The notes under the pieces are model-generated. The model did no database searches and was not told where the DNA came from. It saw only the letters and a program-made list of their open reading frames with translations. From the NCBI RefSeq assembly GCF_035046485.1, contig NC_085138.1, forward strand, positions 9,521,823-9,585,822: a stretch of 64,000 nt of DNA. Reading direction: 5' to 3'. The number at the start of each line of letters is the position of its first letter. The first letter of the stretch is position 1. Origin of the DNA: Aedes albopictus. Taxonomy: Eukaryota > Arthropoda > Insecta > Diptera > Culicidae. The translations under genes and the position numbers were made by a program. Of this stretch, positions 35,570 through 47,816 are shown piece after piece.

Positions 35570-37110
35570 TGGATTCCTTTAGATAATATTTAAAAAAAAT
35601 CCTCTCATAAAATCTTCTACGGTTTCTTTTTGAAAGTTTTTTAGAATATCTGTCTTGAATTGCTTCAGTAGATTCTTAAGAATTTTCTTTAGAATTACCT
35701 CTAGAGGATCCTATAAACTTTTCTTCAAGAAGTTTTCTAGAAAAATCTCTCAAGAAACCATCCTCAGATTTTTTCAGAAATGCTTTCAGCGATTTCTTCA
35801 TAAAATCCAAATTTTAGAATTCCTTCAGAAATTTTTCCACGGATTTCTTTAGAAAATCCTTCACAGACTTCTTGAGGAATTCTTCCGAAGTTTTCTACGA
35901 AAATCCTCCCATGAATTCCTTAAGAAATTTCCCTGGAGATTTCTTCAGAAATTCTTTATGAGATACCTTCTTAAATTTGTCCAAAAATTACATTAAGAAA
36001 TCTTCTATGGATTGCTTTCAATATTGCTCCATGGTTTTTTTTTTAAGAAGGTTTCCTGCAGAAATTCCCCTAAGAATTCTTCCAGAAATTTATCCAGGAA
36101 TTCTTTTATTTCCATGAGTTCCTTTTGCAGCTCTGTCAGGGATCACTTAAGAAATTCTTCTAGGAATTCACGGGATTTGTTAATGAAACACTTCGAAGAT
36201 TCCTCTTGAGAAACCTTTACAAATTTCTGTTCAGGGATTCATTCAGAAAATCCTGCAGGAATTTTCCTTTAGGATTTACTAGATCTTTCTCTATGTATTT
36301 CACCTGAAATATCTCCATTATTTCCTTTTAGGATAATTTTAAGAATTTTTCCGGGAATTCTTTCTGGAATCTATTCAGAAACGTTTCTTATGAATTTCTA
36401 CAGGAATTTCTTTAGAAATATCTCAAGAGTATTTTCAAGGGATCTTTACAGAAGCTTATCTGAGAATTATGTTTTTTAAGTATTCCTATAGGAATTCTCT
36501 AACAAATATATCTACAAATTCCTTCCTATTCCTTCAGAAAATCAAAAGTTCAGAATTCTCCCAGAAATTGCTTCATGGATTTCTTTAGAGAATCTTCCAC
36601 ATACTCCTTTAGGAATTTTATTAAAGAATTTTACCGGAGATTTCTTCAAAAATTCCTTCAGAAATTCTTTCAGAAATTCCCGCTTGGATTTCTTCTGACA
36701 CTCTATTATGATTTTTTTTTTCAAAATTATCTTCTTCTTCAGAGTTTAAGGAATTTCTTCAAGAAATTCAGTGCGGCATTTATTGAACAGTTCTTTCATA
36801 GAATTTACAGGAATTCATTAAAAATTTTCTTTGAAAAATCCTACAGAGATGCTTTTGGAAATTGTTCTGAGCGTTCCTCCAAGAATTCCATGATAAATCC
36901 CTTTTGGGATTCCTGCAGAAATTCCTAAAAGATTTTTTTTAGAAATTTCTCCTGGGGTTCCTTCAAAGATTCACGTAAGAATTGTTTCAAATATTCCTCT
37001 CAGGTTTTTTTTTCGGAAAATCTTACAGAAATTGCTCAAAATTTCCTGCAAGAGTTCTTGAAAGAATATCTGAAGGAATCCCAAGATGATTTTCTGAAGG
37101 AATTCCTTCT
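35570..37110 (+). repeat. Decayed short-period repeat field
   Basis: Dense degenerate AGAAATTCCTTCAG and TTTCTTCAGAAATTC words with roughly 12- and 24-base spacing. It resembles the GGAATTCC satellite at 53925 after heavy decay. ORFs rich in Phe, Arg and Lys are artefacts. Confidence 0.65.
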
Positions 37111-37126
37111 TTAAAAAACTTTTTGA

Positions 37127-37280
37127 TATGGGGTCTGGGACCATTTCGACAGGAGCACTTATTTTCTACCAATTGACTTGATTTTTGGAATACGGTAAGA
37201 TACGCGCAGTATCTAGTCATGATTTATAGCAGCAAGTGCACGAAATAGGTGCTCCTGCCCAAAGGGTTCCAGACCCTATA
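37127..37280. mobile_element. MITE-like foldback, TTTTGGGCACT family, copy 2
   Basis: About 154 bp. Left end TATGGGGTCTGGGACCATTT and right end GGTTCCAGACCCTATA are inverted. Inner arms keep the CAATTGACTTGATTTTTGG and ATAGCAGCAAGTGC landmarks of the family. Confidence 0.7.
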
Positions 37281-37869
37281 TTGGGAGATTTCGAGAAGAA
37301 ATTCATCAATTCAAAAAAAAAACCAGGAAAAGTATCAGAAGAAGCTTCTTTAGATACCTAATTAATTCCTAAAAAACCATGTGAATATTCTTGAGGAATT
37401 ATGAAAATATTTTTTATATTAATTGATAAAGTTTGGCTTAAAAAGAAAAGTGTTCTATTCAATAAGATCGAAAAAGCTAATAGGAAGAACACGCCGCGAT
37501 ATAGGCATACCCCTATGAGCGGAGTGCGAATTCCGAAAAAGCTACCGATCGATAGAATTTGTGATGAAAACAGAACAATACATAGGCAGTCGGGTGCCTG
37601 AAACTTTTGCCAGTCTTGGTAAGATGGTATGAACTACCAACCAAGCCGATCTGTTTAAAAGCACAGGTCGCACGGCAGAAGTTTCACGCATTCGATGTAT
37701 TCGTTCAATACATGGCCTACTTGCCTAATTTCACCTTCTATAAAAAAAAATTCACACTTGTTCGCTACCTAGCGAATTCTATCATATCTATCATTTCATT
37801 ATCCACTTTGATCTCTACTCCCTTATACTATGAGTAGAAAGAGACCGATATAGCCACAAAATCATCAAG
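37281..37869. other. Unassigned AT-rich DNA
   Basis: Short open frames of 66 and 76 codons, no recognised domain, no splice support. Confidence 0.35.
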
Positions 37870-39670
37870 TAATTAATTGATAATGATATTTCTGGATGGA
37901 TTTCTGCAAAAATCCGTAGATAAATTTCTGAAGGAATGTCTTAAAAATGTCTACCAAAATTCCTGCAGAAATTGCAGGCAAAGGTACTGGCGGATTTTTT
38001 GTATGAACCCGTTATTAAAATTCTCTGGGATCCCTGGAGGGATTTTTGATAAAATACTCAGAGGAACTGTGGATATCTCTGGAGGAATCCGTAGAAGATT
38101 TTTTTAAACAATTTCTTCAGGGATAATTACAAAAAATCTTCGAAGAAAAAATCCTGAAATGGAAATTTTCGAAGGAAATCATAAACAAAAAAAAACACCT
38201 TGGAATGTTTTTAGAGAACTTCTGAATAAATTTCTGAAAAAAATAGATTATTTTGAAAGAATGTTTGTAAGAATTCCTGAAAGAACAGCCTTTCTCCAGG
38301 GGTTTACTCCAGAAGTACTTACAGAAATTTCACAAAAAATGCCTGGATGAATTCTTGGAAGAATCTCTGAAGGAAATTCTAAAGAACACCCTGGATGATT
38401 GTCTGAAGGAACCACTTCTTTAAAAAAACTTCTTGATACAACTTGGGAGATTTCTAGAAGCTTTGATTGCAGAATTCATCAAAAACATCCACCGATCTTA
38501 AAATACCAACTTAATTCCTAAAAAAATCCATGACAAACTTGTTGAGAAACTCTAAAGCAATTATAATGATAAATTGCTTAAGATATTGCTGGAAGGATTC
38601 CTGCAGAAATTCGTAGAGAAATTGCCAGAGAAATCTTTAAAAAAATGTCCCCCAAAATTCCTGCAGGAAATGCAGACAAAGGTGCTGATGGATTTTTTTT
38701 TAATAAACTCGTCCATACATTTCTGTGGGATCCCTGGAGGAATTTCTGATGGAATACTATAGAAATTCATAGAAGAAATTTTATGCAACTCTTTTAGAAA
38801 TAATTACATTAAAATCCCTGAAAAAAAATCCTCGAAGAGAAATTTTTGAGGAAATCGAAAACATAAAACACCCTGATTTTTTTTCTAAAGCACTTTTGTA
38901 TGAACTTCTAAAAAAAAGATGTTTTTTTAAAAGAGTGTGTGTAAGAATACCTGAAAGAACAGGAGAACCTTCTGCAAGTATTCATAGAAGAATTTTTTGA
39001 TAAATTATGGAGAAACTTTTTTGATACATTCTGGAGGAACTTTCATAATTGAGATTTTTTTTGGAGAAAATACCTGAGGCAATCTCTAAATATATCAAAT
39101 AAGACCTGGAGGAAACTCTGCAAAAATTCCAGCAATAATTCCTGAAAAAATATGTATTTCTAAATAAAATCCCTAGAGAAATTTTTGAATGAATCTTTGA
39201 AATATTCTCCGGAATTCTGTCAAAATTCTCTAAGAAATATTTGGAGGAACTCCTTGAGAAATCCTTGGAGAAATTTCTAGAATGTTTGAGAAAATTCTAT
39301 AAGAGTTCTGATGGTATTCCTGGGGGAAATTCTTATAGAAATGTTTGAAGAACACACTTGAAGGAATACATGCACGAACCTCCATAGGAATCCCAGAGGA
39401 AATTTCTGAACAAATTTCTGAAGAAACTCGTTGACTATTGTTAAGATGAATCTTTTGCGATTTTTTTGCGAAACTTCTGAAGAAGTAGGAATTTCGGAAA
39501 CAATCTCTCTGAAGGGAAACCTAGGGAAATTATCAAAGAAATGCATGGGCAGGAGTGGTAAAAGAATGTTTAGGTTTAAATATCAAAGCTTGCAAGAATA
39601 CATGCAATTGACCCAAAAGAACTCTGAGAAAATTCTAAGAATATTTTTGTTTTAATTTCATACGAGTTGT
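37870..39670 (-). repeat. Decayed short-period repeat field, opposite strand sense
   Basis: Words such as CTGAAGGAAT, TTCCTGCAGAAATT and CTGGAGGAA predominate on the plus strand, the reverse sense of 35570-37110. A weak internal duplication relates about 37885-38110 to 38565-38800 (TTTCTGCAAAAATCC, CCTGGAGGAATTT, TGGATTTTTT landmarks). Confidence 0.55.
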
Positions 39671-40057
39671 GTCAAAAAAATTCTTGGAAGAATTCGACAA
39701 TTTGGTGAAATTTCTTAAATAACATTAAGGCGCATTTTCACTCAAAATTGTTTCTTAATTTTTGAGGATATTTGTGTACAGTTTTTGAAAAATAAAAAAG
39801 CTTTATGGCTAAATTTTAGGATTTTTTTATATAAAAAAACTGTACAGAAAAACTTTTAAAAGTTATGAAAGGTTTTTTTTAAGGAAAATGCGCAAGATTG
39901 ATGATGCAAAGCATTCCACGAAATCGTTGAACTGAAATTGAAATTATAGCTTTCAAAAACCTGAAAAACTCAGGGGTTTTTATTTTGTCTTATGAGTAGG
40001 TACTTTGTAATTGTTAATAAAATGTCTTGTTTGAAATTGAAAAAAATGAGATGTATT

Positions 40058-40536
40058 TTAACCCTCCAAAACCCATATTTTTGATTTCGATTTAAATATC
40101 ATTTTTCGTCGTCTAAAATCAATTTAAATATATTTTGGAAGGTAATTCTTTTCAATTCGCGATTTTATGAATTTCGGTTTTTGATTTTTCTAATTTTTTT
40201 TTTTGAACATCCCTACACTTTTATATTTTTCCTGGAAGCCTATTTAGGATACCGATTTTTCAAAATATTTTGAGTTTTTTTTTAAATATTATTGAATTTT
40301 TTTTTAAATTTTTTTCATGGAAAATTTTATTTTTGATCTGAAAGGTGGCCGAACATCAATTTTTAATTATCTTTGAAAAAAAGGTAAATACTCTTTATTA
40401 GACACCAAACACCATTTGGAGATATACAGAACACTCCCTAAAATTAGCCAAACATATTAAAGTTATGATTACCCAGGAGAGAAACAAATACAATAATGCT
40501 CAAACTATATCCCGGGTGTTGGGTATTAGAGGGTTG
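40058..40536. mobile_element. MITE, TTAACCCTC ends, copy 1
   Basis: Left TTAACCCTCCAAAACCC pairs with right GGGTATTAGAGGGTTGA. The AT-rich interior matches 43884-44508 in the same orientation (CATTTTTCGTCGTCTAAAAT, TTTATATTTTTCCTGGAAGC, GAGATATACAGAACA). This copy is shorter because it lacks part of the middle. Confidence 0.8.
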
Positions 40537-41006
40537 ATTAATCTACAGAGTCCTTGATAAAGATCCGATCCGTATCGAAACGTCGGAGTAAGAGAACACA
40601 AATTCAGAAAAAAACAAACGAGTGTTGAGCGTATGGATGCTCTAGCGAAATACAAAACAATATTTTCTTCAGAACCATTCAACTCCATTTCATGTGTATG
40701 TCTTCCTCGGTCGATCGGACTGTGCGTTGTCGGAATTCTTCGAAGCATTTGAGCTGAACAGAATGACTGCTGTTGATGGTGGTGGCTGTGGAGGATGTTG
40801 GTGGTTGGCATAAATCCTACGTTCATGAAATTCTGAGTACATCATCAGAGCTATTGCTGTAACTCTAATTGATTCCGCTGAAATAGGTATTACCTGCCTT
40901 CCAATATATTTGAGCAAGAGAAACTTCTGACAAATCCATAACCAAACAAAAGAAGCAAAAGAAAAAAATCCCAAACCCCAAAGTAGAAGTCAAAGTTGTT
41001 CTTTAC
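40537..41006. other. Intronic DNA next to the 41 kb exon
   Basis: Contains ATCCGTATCGAAACGTCGG near 40567, a motif that looks like a dispersed mosquito repeat, then unique DNA up to the donor site. No exon seen. Confidence 0.35.
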
Positions 41007-41128
41007 CTAACCCGAAGTGAGCTTTAACGCCCCCGAGGTTCCGCACTCGAAACAGGCCGGACTTTTTGAACGCACAGTTTAGTATGAAACCAAAGTCGGA
41101 ATCTAACACACAGGTACTTTCTAACGGC
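41007..41128 (-). CDS. Internal exon of an unrecognised host gene (5' of the pair)
   Basis: A 122-nt exon with acceptor CACAATCAG just upstream (ending at 41129) and donor GTAAAG just downstream (from 41006). One base completes a codon from an upstream exon, then 40 codons, then one base that pairs in phase with the exon at 17181-17314. Readable parts are STCVLDSDFGFILNC and KKSGLFRVRNLGGVKAHFGL. The other two frames are not plausible: one hits a stop inside the exon and neither fits the 17 kb exon. No family is recognised, and the two cysteines do not make a known motif. The upstream exon must lie above 41129; I could not find it in the window. Confidence 0.75.
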
Positions 41129-42400
41129 CTGATTGTGCCTAGAGGGTGGGGGAAGAAAGAAACAGAGAAAACAATAAGAAAACAAAATCGGGATAAAATG
41201 AGGATCACAATGCGGTGGGGGGGTTGGATGGCTGTATGGCAAACAGGTTGTGTGTTTGCCATCGGAACAATTCACTTTGCTGTCTGTAGGCTGGGATGGC
41301 TTTAGGTGCTTGTGTGTATGTTGCCCATTACCATTGGTATTGATTCGTGTTGGTGTCGCAAGTTAGCTCGGTGATGATGGAGATGGGTGAATGTTAGGAG
41401 CAGTGCAATGTTTCGCCATAATTCTATTTCCAATTCCAAACCATTTTACCTTTAGCCTGCTGTATCAGGTTGGCTTCTATGCAATGTGAGAAATGTGCAT
41501 TCAAAACGAGAGATTGTTCTCCACAACGAAAATTCTAACGATGGGACTAATCCAATTTTACTTATTTCTACCGACAGAAAAGTTCCAACCATTGAAGACA
41601 CTCCTAGTTTTGTGATTGCAAGTGATTTTTAAACGTTCCATGTTGAATTTCAGCTATTCTATAGAAAATATATATAGTGTATCTCCGAATGTCATGATGA
41701 GTTTGTAGTTAATCGAAAATAATTAGACGCGTATTTTTTTTTATTTCGTCATTAGGATGACCAATTTTAAAATAGTATCTGGTTTTTCAATACTATTTTT
41801 TCATGAAGGCATAACTTTAAACCAGTTGGTCGAATTTCAATTTCTTTTCTTTTTTGTTTGAAAGATATTCTCAACTAACAAGCGCAAGCCACAAACAAGC
41901 ATGCATGCTGAATTGTTGCTTTATAATAGTAATGAGAGCTGAACTAAAATTATGCTGTACACATTACTGTACAAATGCTTATTTAATTGAAATAGTAGCC
42001 AATGTTCAACTTTTCGTATCGATATCAACAATGATATTTTAATACACTTTTCAAGCGTTTAATGAGATTTTTATTCGACTTGCAGTAATTCCTTTACGAA
42101 ATAGTTTAACAAGACCTTTTCCTGCTTCTTGATAAATTCATGTAAAAATTAGCACATGGATCTGTATAATGTGTTTTTCACAAGTCAAATAATCGCTTTC
42201 GTTTCACCATACTTCGACTCAGTGTACAGGGTGAAAAACACGTGTTTTTTTTACTGAACAGCAGCAGAATTAATATGTTGGTCAATTGTTAACCATAAAT
42301 AGAATATTGTTTACCACTGCTGAATAGGAGTCGAAGTCTGATCATTATTAAACCACGGGAAGATTATGTTTTGATTTGAGCGCTTCGATTCATCATTTCT
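41129..42400. other. Unassigned DNA upstream of the 41 kb exon
   Basis: Presumably intronic. Includes an AT-rich remnant around 41720-41870. No splice-bounded coding exon recognised. Confidence 0.4.
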
Positions 42401-42475
42401 AGGATGGCACAGATAGGAAGGCATGCGGATGGCAATCGACGGGTCACGAGTTCGAATCTTGATTTAGGAAATTTA
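42401..42475 (+). mobile_element. tRNA-like SINE head
   Basis: A-box-like TGGCACAGATAGG near 42404 and B-box GAGTTCGAATC (42448-42458), about 30 bases apart, as in a RNA polymerase III promoter. No closed acceptor stem, so it is a SINE head rather than a tRNA. Confidence 0.55.
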
Positions 42476-43332
42476 TATGTAGTTATTGTTTCACAATAGT
42501 TGTTCACAGCACAAGTGTCAATCATAAAATCTCGTGGATATTGAAAAATTTTGTATTTTTCATACTTTTAATAATTTTTGCTAAAGTTGAATAACAGCTT
42601 TACTATATAATTGTAAAACTGATTAACAACAAATAGTTTAGTTGGTACACAACACTATGCTTTATAGTTTCTCCAAATTTGTGTGAACAAAACCCAAACA
42701 AAGGTTGTGCCTGAAAATTGTCCAAATGTTATTCAGCATCATGCTGAATTATTTCATCGTAAAGGTGCTTGTAAAACGAGTGATTGTTAGTTGGGTTGAT
42801 AGTAGTTTTCAGAAAAATACGCTGAAAGGGTCAAATTGTGTTTTTGTGAAACCAATATGCAATAATATTAGTTTTTTTTTATCCTTTTTCAAGGTCACGA
42901 TACCAAAGAGACCCTGTTTTTATACTCAGAACTTTATTGCAAGGAGTTTTTTTTTTAATTTAATTAAAAACAAGCCTTAACTTCAGCATCCTATTAAAAT
43001 TTAAGATGGTAATTTTAGTTTTCTTAAACTACCTTGAATTGACTTAAATTTGAACAACAGTAACGAAACAGCGGGAAAGAAATTGATAAAACAATAAGAT
43101 TCATCCCATTCAGAGTGCAATGTTTCGGTAATGCCAATCCGCGTGGTCAATAGTCCATTTTACGAGACGATTTTATGAATGAGAATTTGGCAAGAGCTGG
43201 CGTCCTAACATGTTAATAACAATATCATCATCAACACGTTGTCGTTTCATAAAATGGCTCAGTATGATTTTCAAATAACTCATTCAAATAACACATGTGT
43301 GCAAATGGGTAAATTCTGGGTTAAATTAAACA
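42476..43332. other. Unassigned AT-rich DNA
   Basis: Part of it (42780-42930) resembles 44590-44720: AAAATACG, a TGAA(G)GGGxCAAA segment, then GAGACCAAA/AGAGACCC words. This suggests an old dispersed repeat. No gene seen. Confidence 0.4.
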
Positions 43333-43379
43333 ATCCACAGCTCATGTGAGATTTGAACTCACGACCCTTATACGCCAGA
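43333..43379 (-). mobile_element. B-box-bearing SINE remnant
   Basis: The minus strand reads GGGTCGTGAGTTCAAATCTC, a B-box context, but the A-box half is absent and a MITE begins at 43380. Confidence 0.4.
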
Positions 43380-43720
43380 CTCGGTTTCTAGTAAACCGAT
43401 TTGGCTGAAATTTTGACAGCCGACAGGAATTACGGGAATTTTGATTTGTGTTGAATTGACTCACTACTTCCAAAGTGCGACAAAACTTGAACACCAGATT
43501 TCTATAATGGTTATTTTTAATCAATTCAATGCTAATGTCGTCAAGTTTGGATGGCATCGTTTGATAATGGCAATCTGAAAATGGTCCTATTATTTTGACG
43601 TTTCGTATATCTGTAATTTTAGATATAGCGAACAGGGTTTGTATTCATCAAAATTACAAAATTTACAAACTCCATGACAACTGTCAACATTTCAGCTAAA
43701 TTGGTTTACTAGAAACCGAG
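43380..43720. mobile_element. MITE with about 40-bp terminal inverted repeats
   Basis: A 341-bp element. Left CTCGGTTTCTAGTAAACC... with CTGAAATTTTGACAG pairs with right CTGTCAACATTTCAG...GGTTTACTAGAAACCGAG. The interior is not paired and has no transposase frame. Confidence 0.85.
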
Positions 43721-43883
43721 CATCACATCTTCAAACTTATATTTTTTATGCTAATTCTGATTCCTGAATGAGGATGAAAATATATCCGTAATATTTGGTG
43801 GATTTGAAGTAAATCTAAACTTAAAATTTATTCATTTCTTTCGTCATAAGTGTGACAAATTTTAGATTGGGTGGGCAAAAAAA

Positions 43884-44508
43884 TTAACCCTCTAATACCC
43901 AAATTTTTGATTTTGATCTAAATGTCATTTTTCGTCATCTAAAATCGATTCAAACATGTTTTGGAAGATGATTCTTTTTAATTCTCGATTTCGTGAATTT
44001 CTGTTTTTGATTTTTCTAATTTTTATTTTTGAACATCCCCACACTTTTATATTTTTCCTGGAAGCCAATTTGGGGAACGGATTTTTTGAGATGAAAACAT
44101 TTTGAGATTTTATGATTATTGTTGAAATATTATTATTTTAATTTTTTTTCACAGAAAATTTTATTTTCCGTGTAATTTTACGGAAAATAATTTTAGAGTG
44201 TATTCGATTTGCTTAAACTGTTAAACAAGGATAGAATGATTTGGGAAAAATTAAAAATATGTCAATTGTAGCGATTCAATACAAAATAAACAATGACTTC
44301 TAACAGGTGACTAAAACATCAATTTTTCAATGATTTTTTAAAAATGTAAATACGCTTTAAAATACACTAAAAACCATTTTGAGATATACAGAACAATCCT
44401 AAATATCAGCCAAAAATATAAAAAAAAAATATTTTCGACGAACCAAAAATTACAAAAATGCTCAAACTATACCCCGTCTAAAGGCGGGATTGGGTATTAG
44501 AGGGTTAA
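43884..44508. mobile_element. MITE, TTAACCCTC ends, copy 2 (longer)
   Basis: A 625-bp element. Left TTAACCCTCTAATACCCAAA and right TTGGGTATTAGAGGGTTAA are perfect inverted ends within TTAA. A small hairpin TTTTCCGTG...ACGGAAAATAA lies near 44165. Same orientation as the 40058 copy. Confidence 0.85.
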
Positions 44509-44869
44509 AAATTTTCGAAAATAAAAATAAATAAACAACAAAAAATATAACTTTTTAAGCTAGTCGACCGATTTTCAACATCTTTTTCTTTAGAATAACG
44601 AATAAAACGTATTAAAAATACGTTGAAGGGGCCAAACTGTGCTTTGGTGCAATACATATGTTAATATGTCTGTTAGGTTTTTTACGTTTTCATGGTCTCG
44701 AGACCAAAAGAATTTTAGAAATTTTTACTAACATATAAAAAATCAGGGATACATGTTTTTTAGTTTTTGAGCTATGATTTTTTGAAAATAAGGAGTCATT
44801 TTAATACAAGCTACTCTAAAATTGTCTGTAACACACATTGAGGACGTTCCCCTTTCATATATAGCTAGA

Positions 44870-45950
44870 GCAATTCCATTTCCAAAGTTATTCGAGGGTT
44901 GTTTCATGAATTCCTCCATAGGTTACTTCGAAAATTCTTCTTCAATAAATATCTTCATGGATTCACTCCAGAAATTCTCCAGTAGTTCTTTCATGATATT
45001 GTTCAGTGATCCAGAGCATCCCTAGATTATCCATAGATTTCTGCAGAAATTCATATAAAGATTTCTTCATGAGTTTCCCGGGTATTCCTTCATGTATTTC
45101 ATCAAATTCCTCCTGAATTTCTTCTAAGGATATCAAGGAATTTTAACTCGGATTTTTTTTTCAAGAAATTCAATAACTTGTTCCGAAACAATTTTTAGAA
45201 AGTTTTTCATAAATTCCTATGGAAATATATTTTTTTTTCTGTTTTTATTTATGTGTATTTTAACATAACGCTAATTCTACATTAATGGAAATTTCTCATG
45301 AGATATGTCTAGAAATCTTTGCAGAAGTTTTAGAATTCATCCAGATATTTTCTCAGGGATTTTTTTTAAATTCGATCACGAATTCTTTCAGAAAATCGAC
45401 CATGAATTTTAATAAGTGTTTCTCTAGACATTTTTCAAAACATTTATTAATAAATCCTTATAGGAATTCCACCAAGGGATTTTGAAAGAGAATCAGTTTT
45501 ATCAACCGTTTCTGAAATTCCTTATCCCTCTGGAGTTCTTACTCATAATCCTCCAGGGACTCATTCAAGAATATTTCCAGGCATTCTGCAGGAATTATAT
45601 AAAAACAAATATTCCAAAATTCCTCCAAGGATTCTTTCAGAATTACCTCCATCAATTTCATCTAAAACTTACTCAGGAATTCTTTCAGTAATATCACTAA
45701 AGACTCCTTCAGTTGTTCTTCATGAAACTTTTGGAGGAATTTAAGGAAAAATTTGGACAAGTTTCTGAGAAACTCCCTAAAGGGATTTGTAAAGCACATC
45801 CTTGAGAAATTAAATGTGGAAGCAGTTTTTGAAGGAAGTTTCTGAAAATAAATCTTCGAAAATTCGTGCAAAAATCTGCATTGGAATTCTTGAATAAATA
45901 AATACATTTCTGGAGGAATTCCTAGAGAATGAAGACCTCATGAGGATCAG
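44870..45950 (+). repeat. Decayed short-period repeat field
   Basis: Degenerate AGAAATTC, TTCTTCATGAA and ATTCCTCC words, partly opposite in sense after about 45700. No gene supported. Confidence 0.55.
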
Positions 45951-46266
45951 GGATGGGAACACTCAATTGCGAAGAGTTACACGCACTCGATGTTTTCACA
46001 GCTCAGAAGCGTGCAGTCAAGGGACGAGGTATGGACGATTTTTGTATAGTGGTTCTGCCTAAAAGTTTGCCTAATAAAGTAGGGTTGCACACGCATATCA
46101 TAGCCGTGACAGAACTCTGAAAGCAACTCTGCACGAGATGAGCGTTATTTACATTCACCTCGTGGAAAGTTGTCTTCGCAGCTCCCTCACGACTTCATGA
46201 TTGCACACTTTTGAGTTGTGAAAACATCGAGTGAGAGTAACACTTTGCAAGTGTTTATTCCCATCC
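45951..46266. mobile_element. Foldback MITE, GGATGGGAA ends
   Basis: A 316-bp element. Left GGATGGGAACACTCAATTGC... with CACTCGATGTTTTCACA pairs with right TGTGAAAACATCGAGTG...TATTCCCATCC. Arms near 75 bp, unpaired centre. Confidence 0.8.
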
Positions 46267-46778
46267 TTGCCGGAGATAGTTTTGGAGGAGGTCTTGAAAT
46301 AATTTCGTGCAAAATGTCTGCAAGGTAATAAGTTGATGAAAATCTTTGGAGCAATTTTCTGAGCAAATTTGAATCATATGGCAGAATTTTTGAAGGAAAC
46401 ACCTGCAATATTTTCTTTAAAAACAAGTTTTTGTGGCTGGAAAACTGAACTATGCTTTGCTGTAATTCCAAGAAAAAGTTGTTGGGATATTCCTGGAGAA
46501 ACGCCAAGAAAAAAAATGAGGGAAGTGATTTCGGAAAGAGCTCCTGAAACAATCTGTGAAGGAACCCTGGAAAGGACGCAATTCCATGGGGTTTCAGTAG
46601 CGTTTCAGAGGGGCTCCATTAGGGAATTTTAAGTGTGTTAATTGGGTATATCTGAAAGGTTTTATGGGATGTTGAGGCGTTTCAAAGATACAGGAAGGTT
46701 ACGGGGAGTTTCAGGGGTGTCAGAGGGGTTTCAGATTTATTTTATGGTGAAGAAGATATGACAAATCCACACCACTAA
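46267..46778. other. Decayed repeat DNA
   Basis: Loose GGAAACACCTG and TTTCAG(A/G)GG words. The 87-codon frame at 46369 has no recognised domain. Confidence 0.35.
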
Positions 46779-47028
46779 TTTTCAAGAGCACAAATCTGAA
46801 GATCAGATGTGCGGTTTGCGCTGAAAAGTTGAACGATTCCCAAGTAACATTTTGATGACCAATCAGCCTTGTAGAGGTTTTAAAAACCGTTATTAAACCT
46901 TATACCTTTTATTTTGGTTATACATATGATGGTTCTAAGAACCTCTTCTAGTCTATTCAGTGGTGACCTATCGATCAACTTTTCAGTACATACTAATATC
47001 TGGTTCTTCAGATTTGTGCTCCTGAAAA
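46779..47028. mobile_element. Foldback MITE, TTTTCAAGAGCACAAATC ends
   Basis: A 250-bp element. Left TTTTCAAGAGCACAAATCTG pairs with right CAGATTTGTGCTCCTGAAAA. A half-copy, TTTTCAAGAACACAAATCTG, is near 49050, with a weak partner near 49276. Confidence 0.7.
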
Positions 47029-47099
47029 CCCAAGGTTCGGCTTCGCCAAATCCTCACCTTTGGGAGTTGAAGCCTTTTTAGTGGTATAGGAGAAGCTTA

Positions 47100-47570
47100 G
47101 AGAGATGTAGGGAGCTCTCCTAAAACGCCCATAAAACGTCCCTCAAAAGGCTCTTGAATCTCTGAGTTCTCTTGAGAGCTTCTGAAATGCTCCTTTGTTC
47201 CCATTGGCCCTTTAAAACACTTCTGGAACGCCCTTGGAAACTACCTAAACCCTTTATGAACCCTGAATCTCCCCTGAATCCTCCTAAGATCCCTTGGAAC
47301 GCCTCTGAAACCCCTTGTGAGTCCGTAAAACGTGCCTGGAGACCTTCTGAAACCCTGTTAGAGTCCCTGAAACGCCCCTAAAGCACTCCTGAAACACATC
47401 GGGAACCCCTGGTTCTCTGAGTAACCCTATAAAACGCCCTTAAAACCCCCTCTGAAATCATTCTGGAACCAACAATTTCTACAAAACCTGGGACACTCCT
47501 GAAACCATCTGAAACCCACTTGAAACATCCATGGAGTTCCTTCAGTCTTCTGGAATGCCTCTGAAACCTC
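47100..47570 (+). repeat. Degenerate CCTGAAACGCCC repeat field
   Basis: Words CCTGAAAC, GGAACGCC and CTCCTGAAAC recur at about 12- to 24-base intervals. This is a C/A-rich relative of the other decayed short-period fields. Confidence 0.5.
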
Positions 47571-47574
47571 TTAG

Positions 47575-47816
47575 TAGGGTCTTGTACCATTTGGGCAGGT
47601 GTACCTATTTTGGGCACTTGCCACTGTACCTATTTTGGGCACTTGCCACTATAACTAAGTCAATTTCAAACCGATTGATTTGAAATTTTGTATAGAGTTA
47701 GGCACGTACAGTATCTAACTCTGTACAAAAATTCAAATCAATCGGTTTGAAACTGACTTAGTTATAGCGGCAAGTGCCCAAAATAGGTACACCTGCCCAA
47801 ATGGTACAATATCCTA
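47575..47816. mobile_element. MITE-like foldback, TTTTGGGCACT family, copy 3
   Basis: A 242-bp palindrome and the best-preserved copy. TAGGGTCTTGTACCATTTGG pairs with the complement of AAATGGTACAATATCCTA, and AAACCGATTGATTTGAA pairs with TTCAAATCAATCGGTTT. The segment TACCTATTTTGGGCACTTGC is tandemly duplicated in the left arm (from about 47601 and 47628). Confidence 0.85.

Larger units (their letters stand above)
17315..41006 (-). other. Inferred 23.7 kb intron
   Basis: Interval between the two phase-compatible minus-strand exons. If both belong to one transcript, the inverted 23-bp satellite arrays, the foldback elements and the LINE fragment are all transcribed as intron. An intervening alternative or missed exon cannot be excluded. 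Confidence 0.55.
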
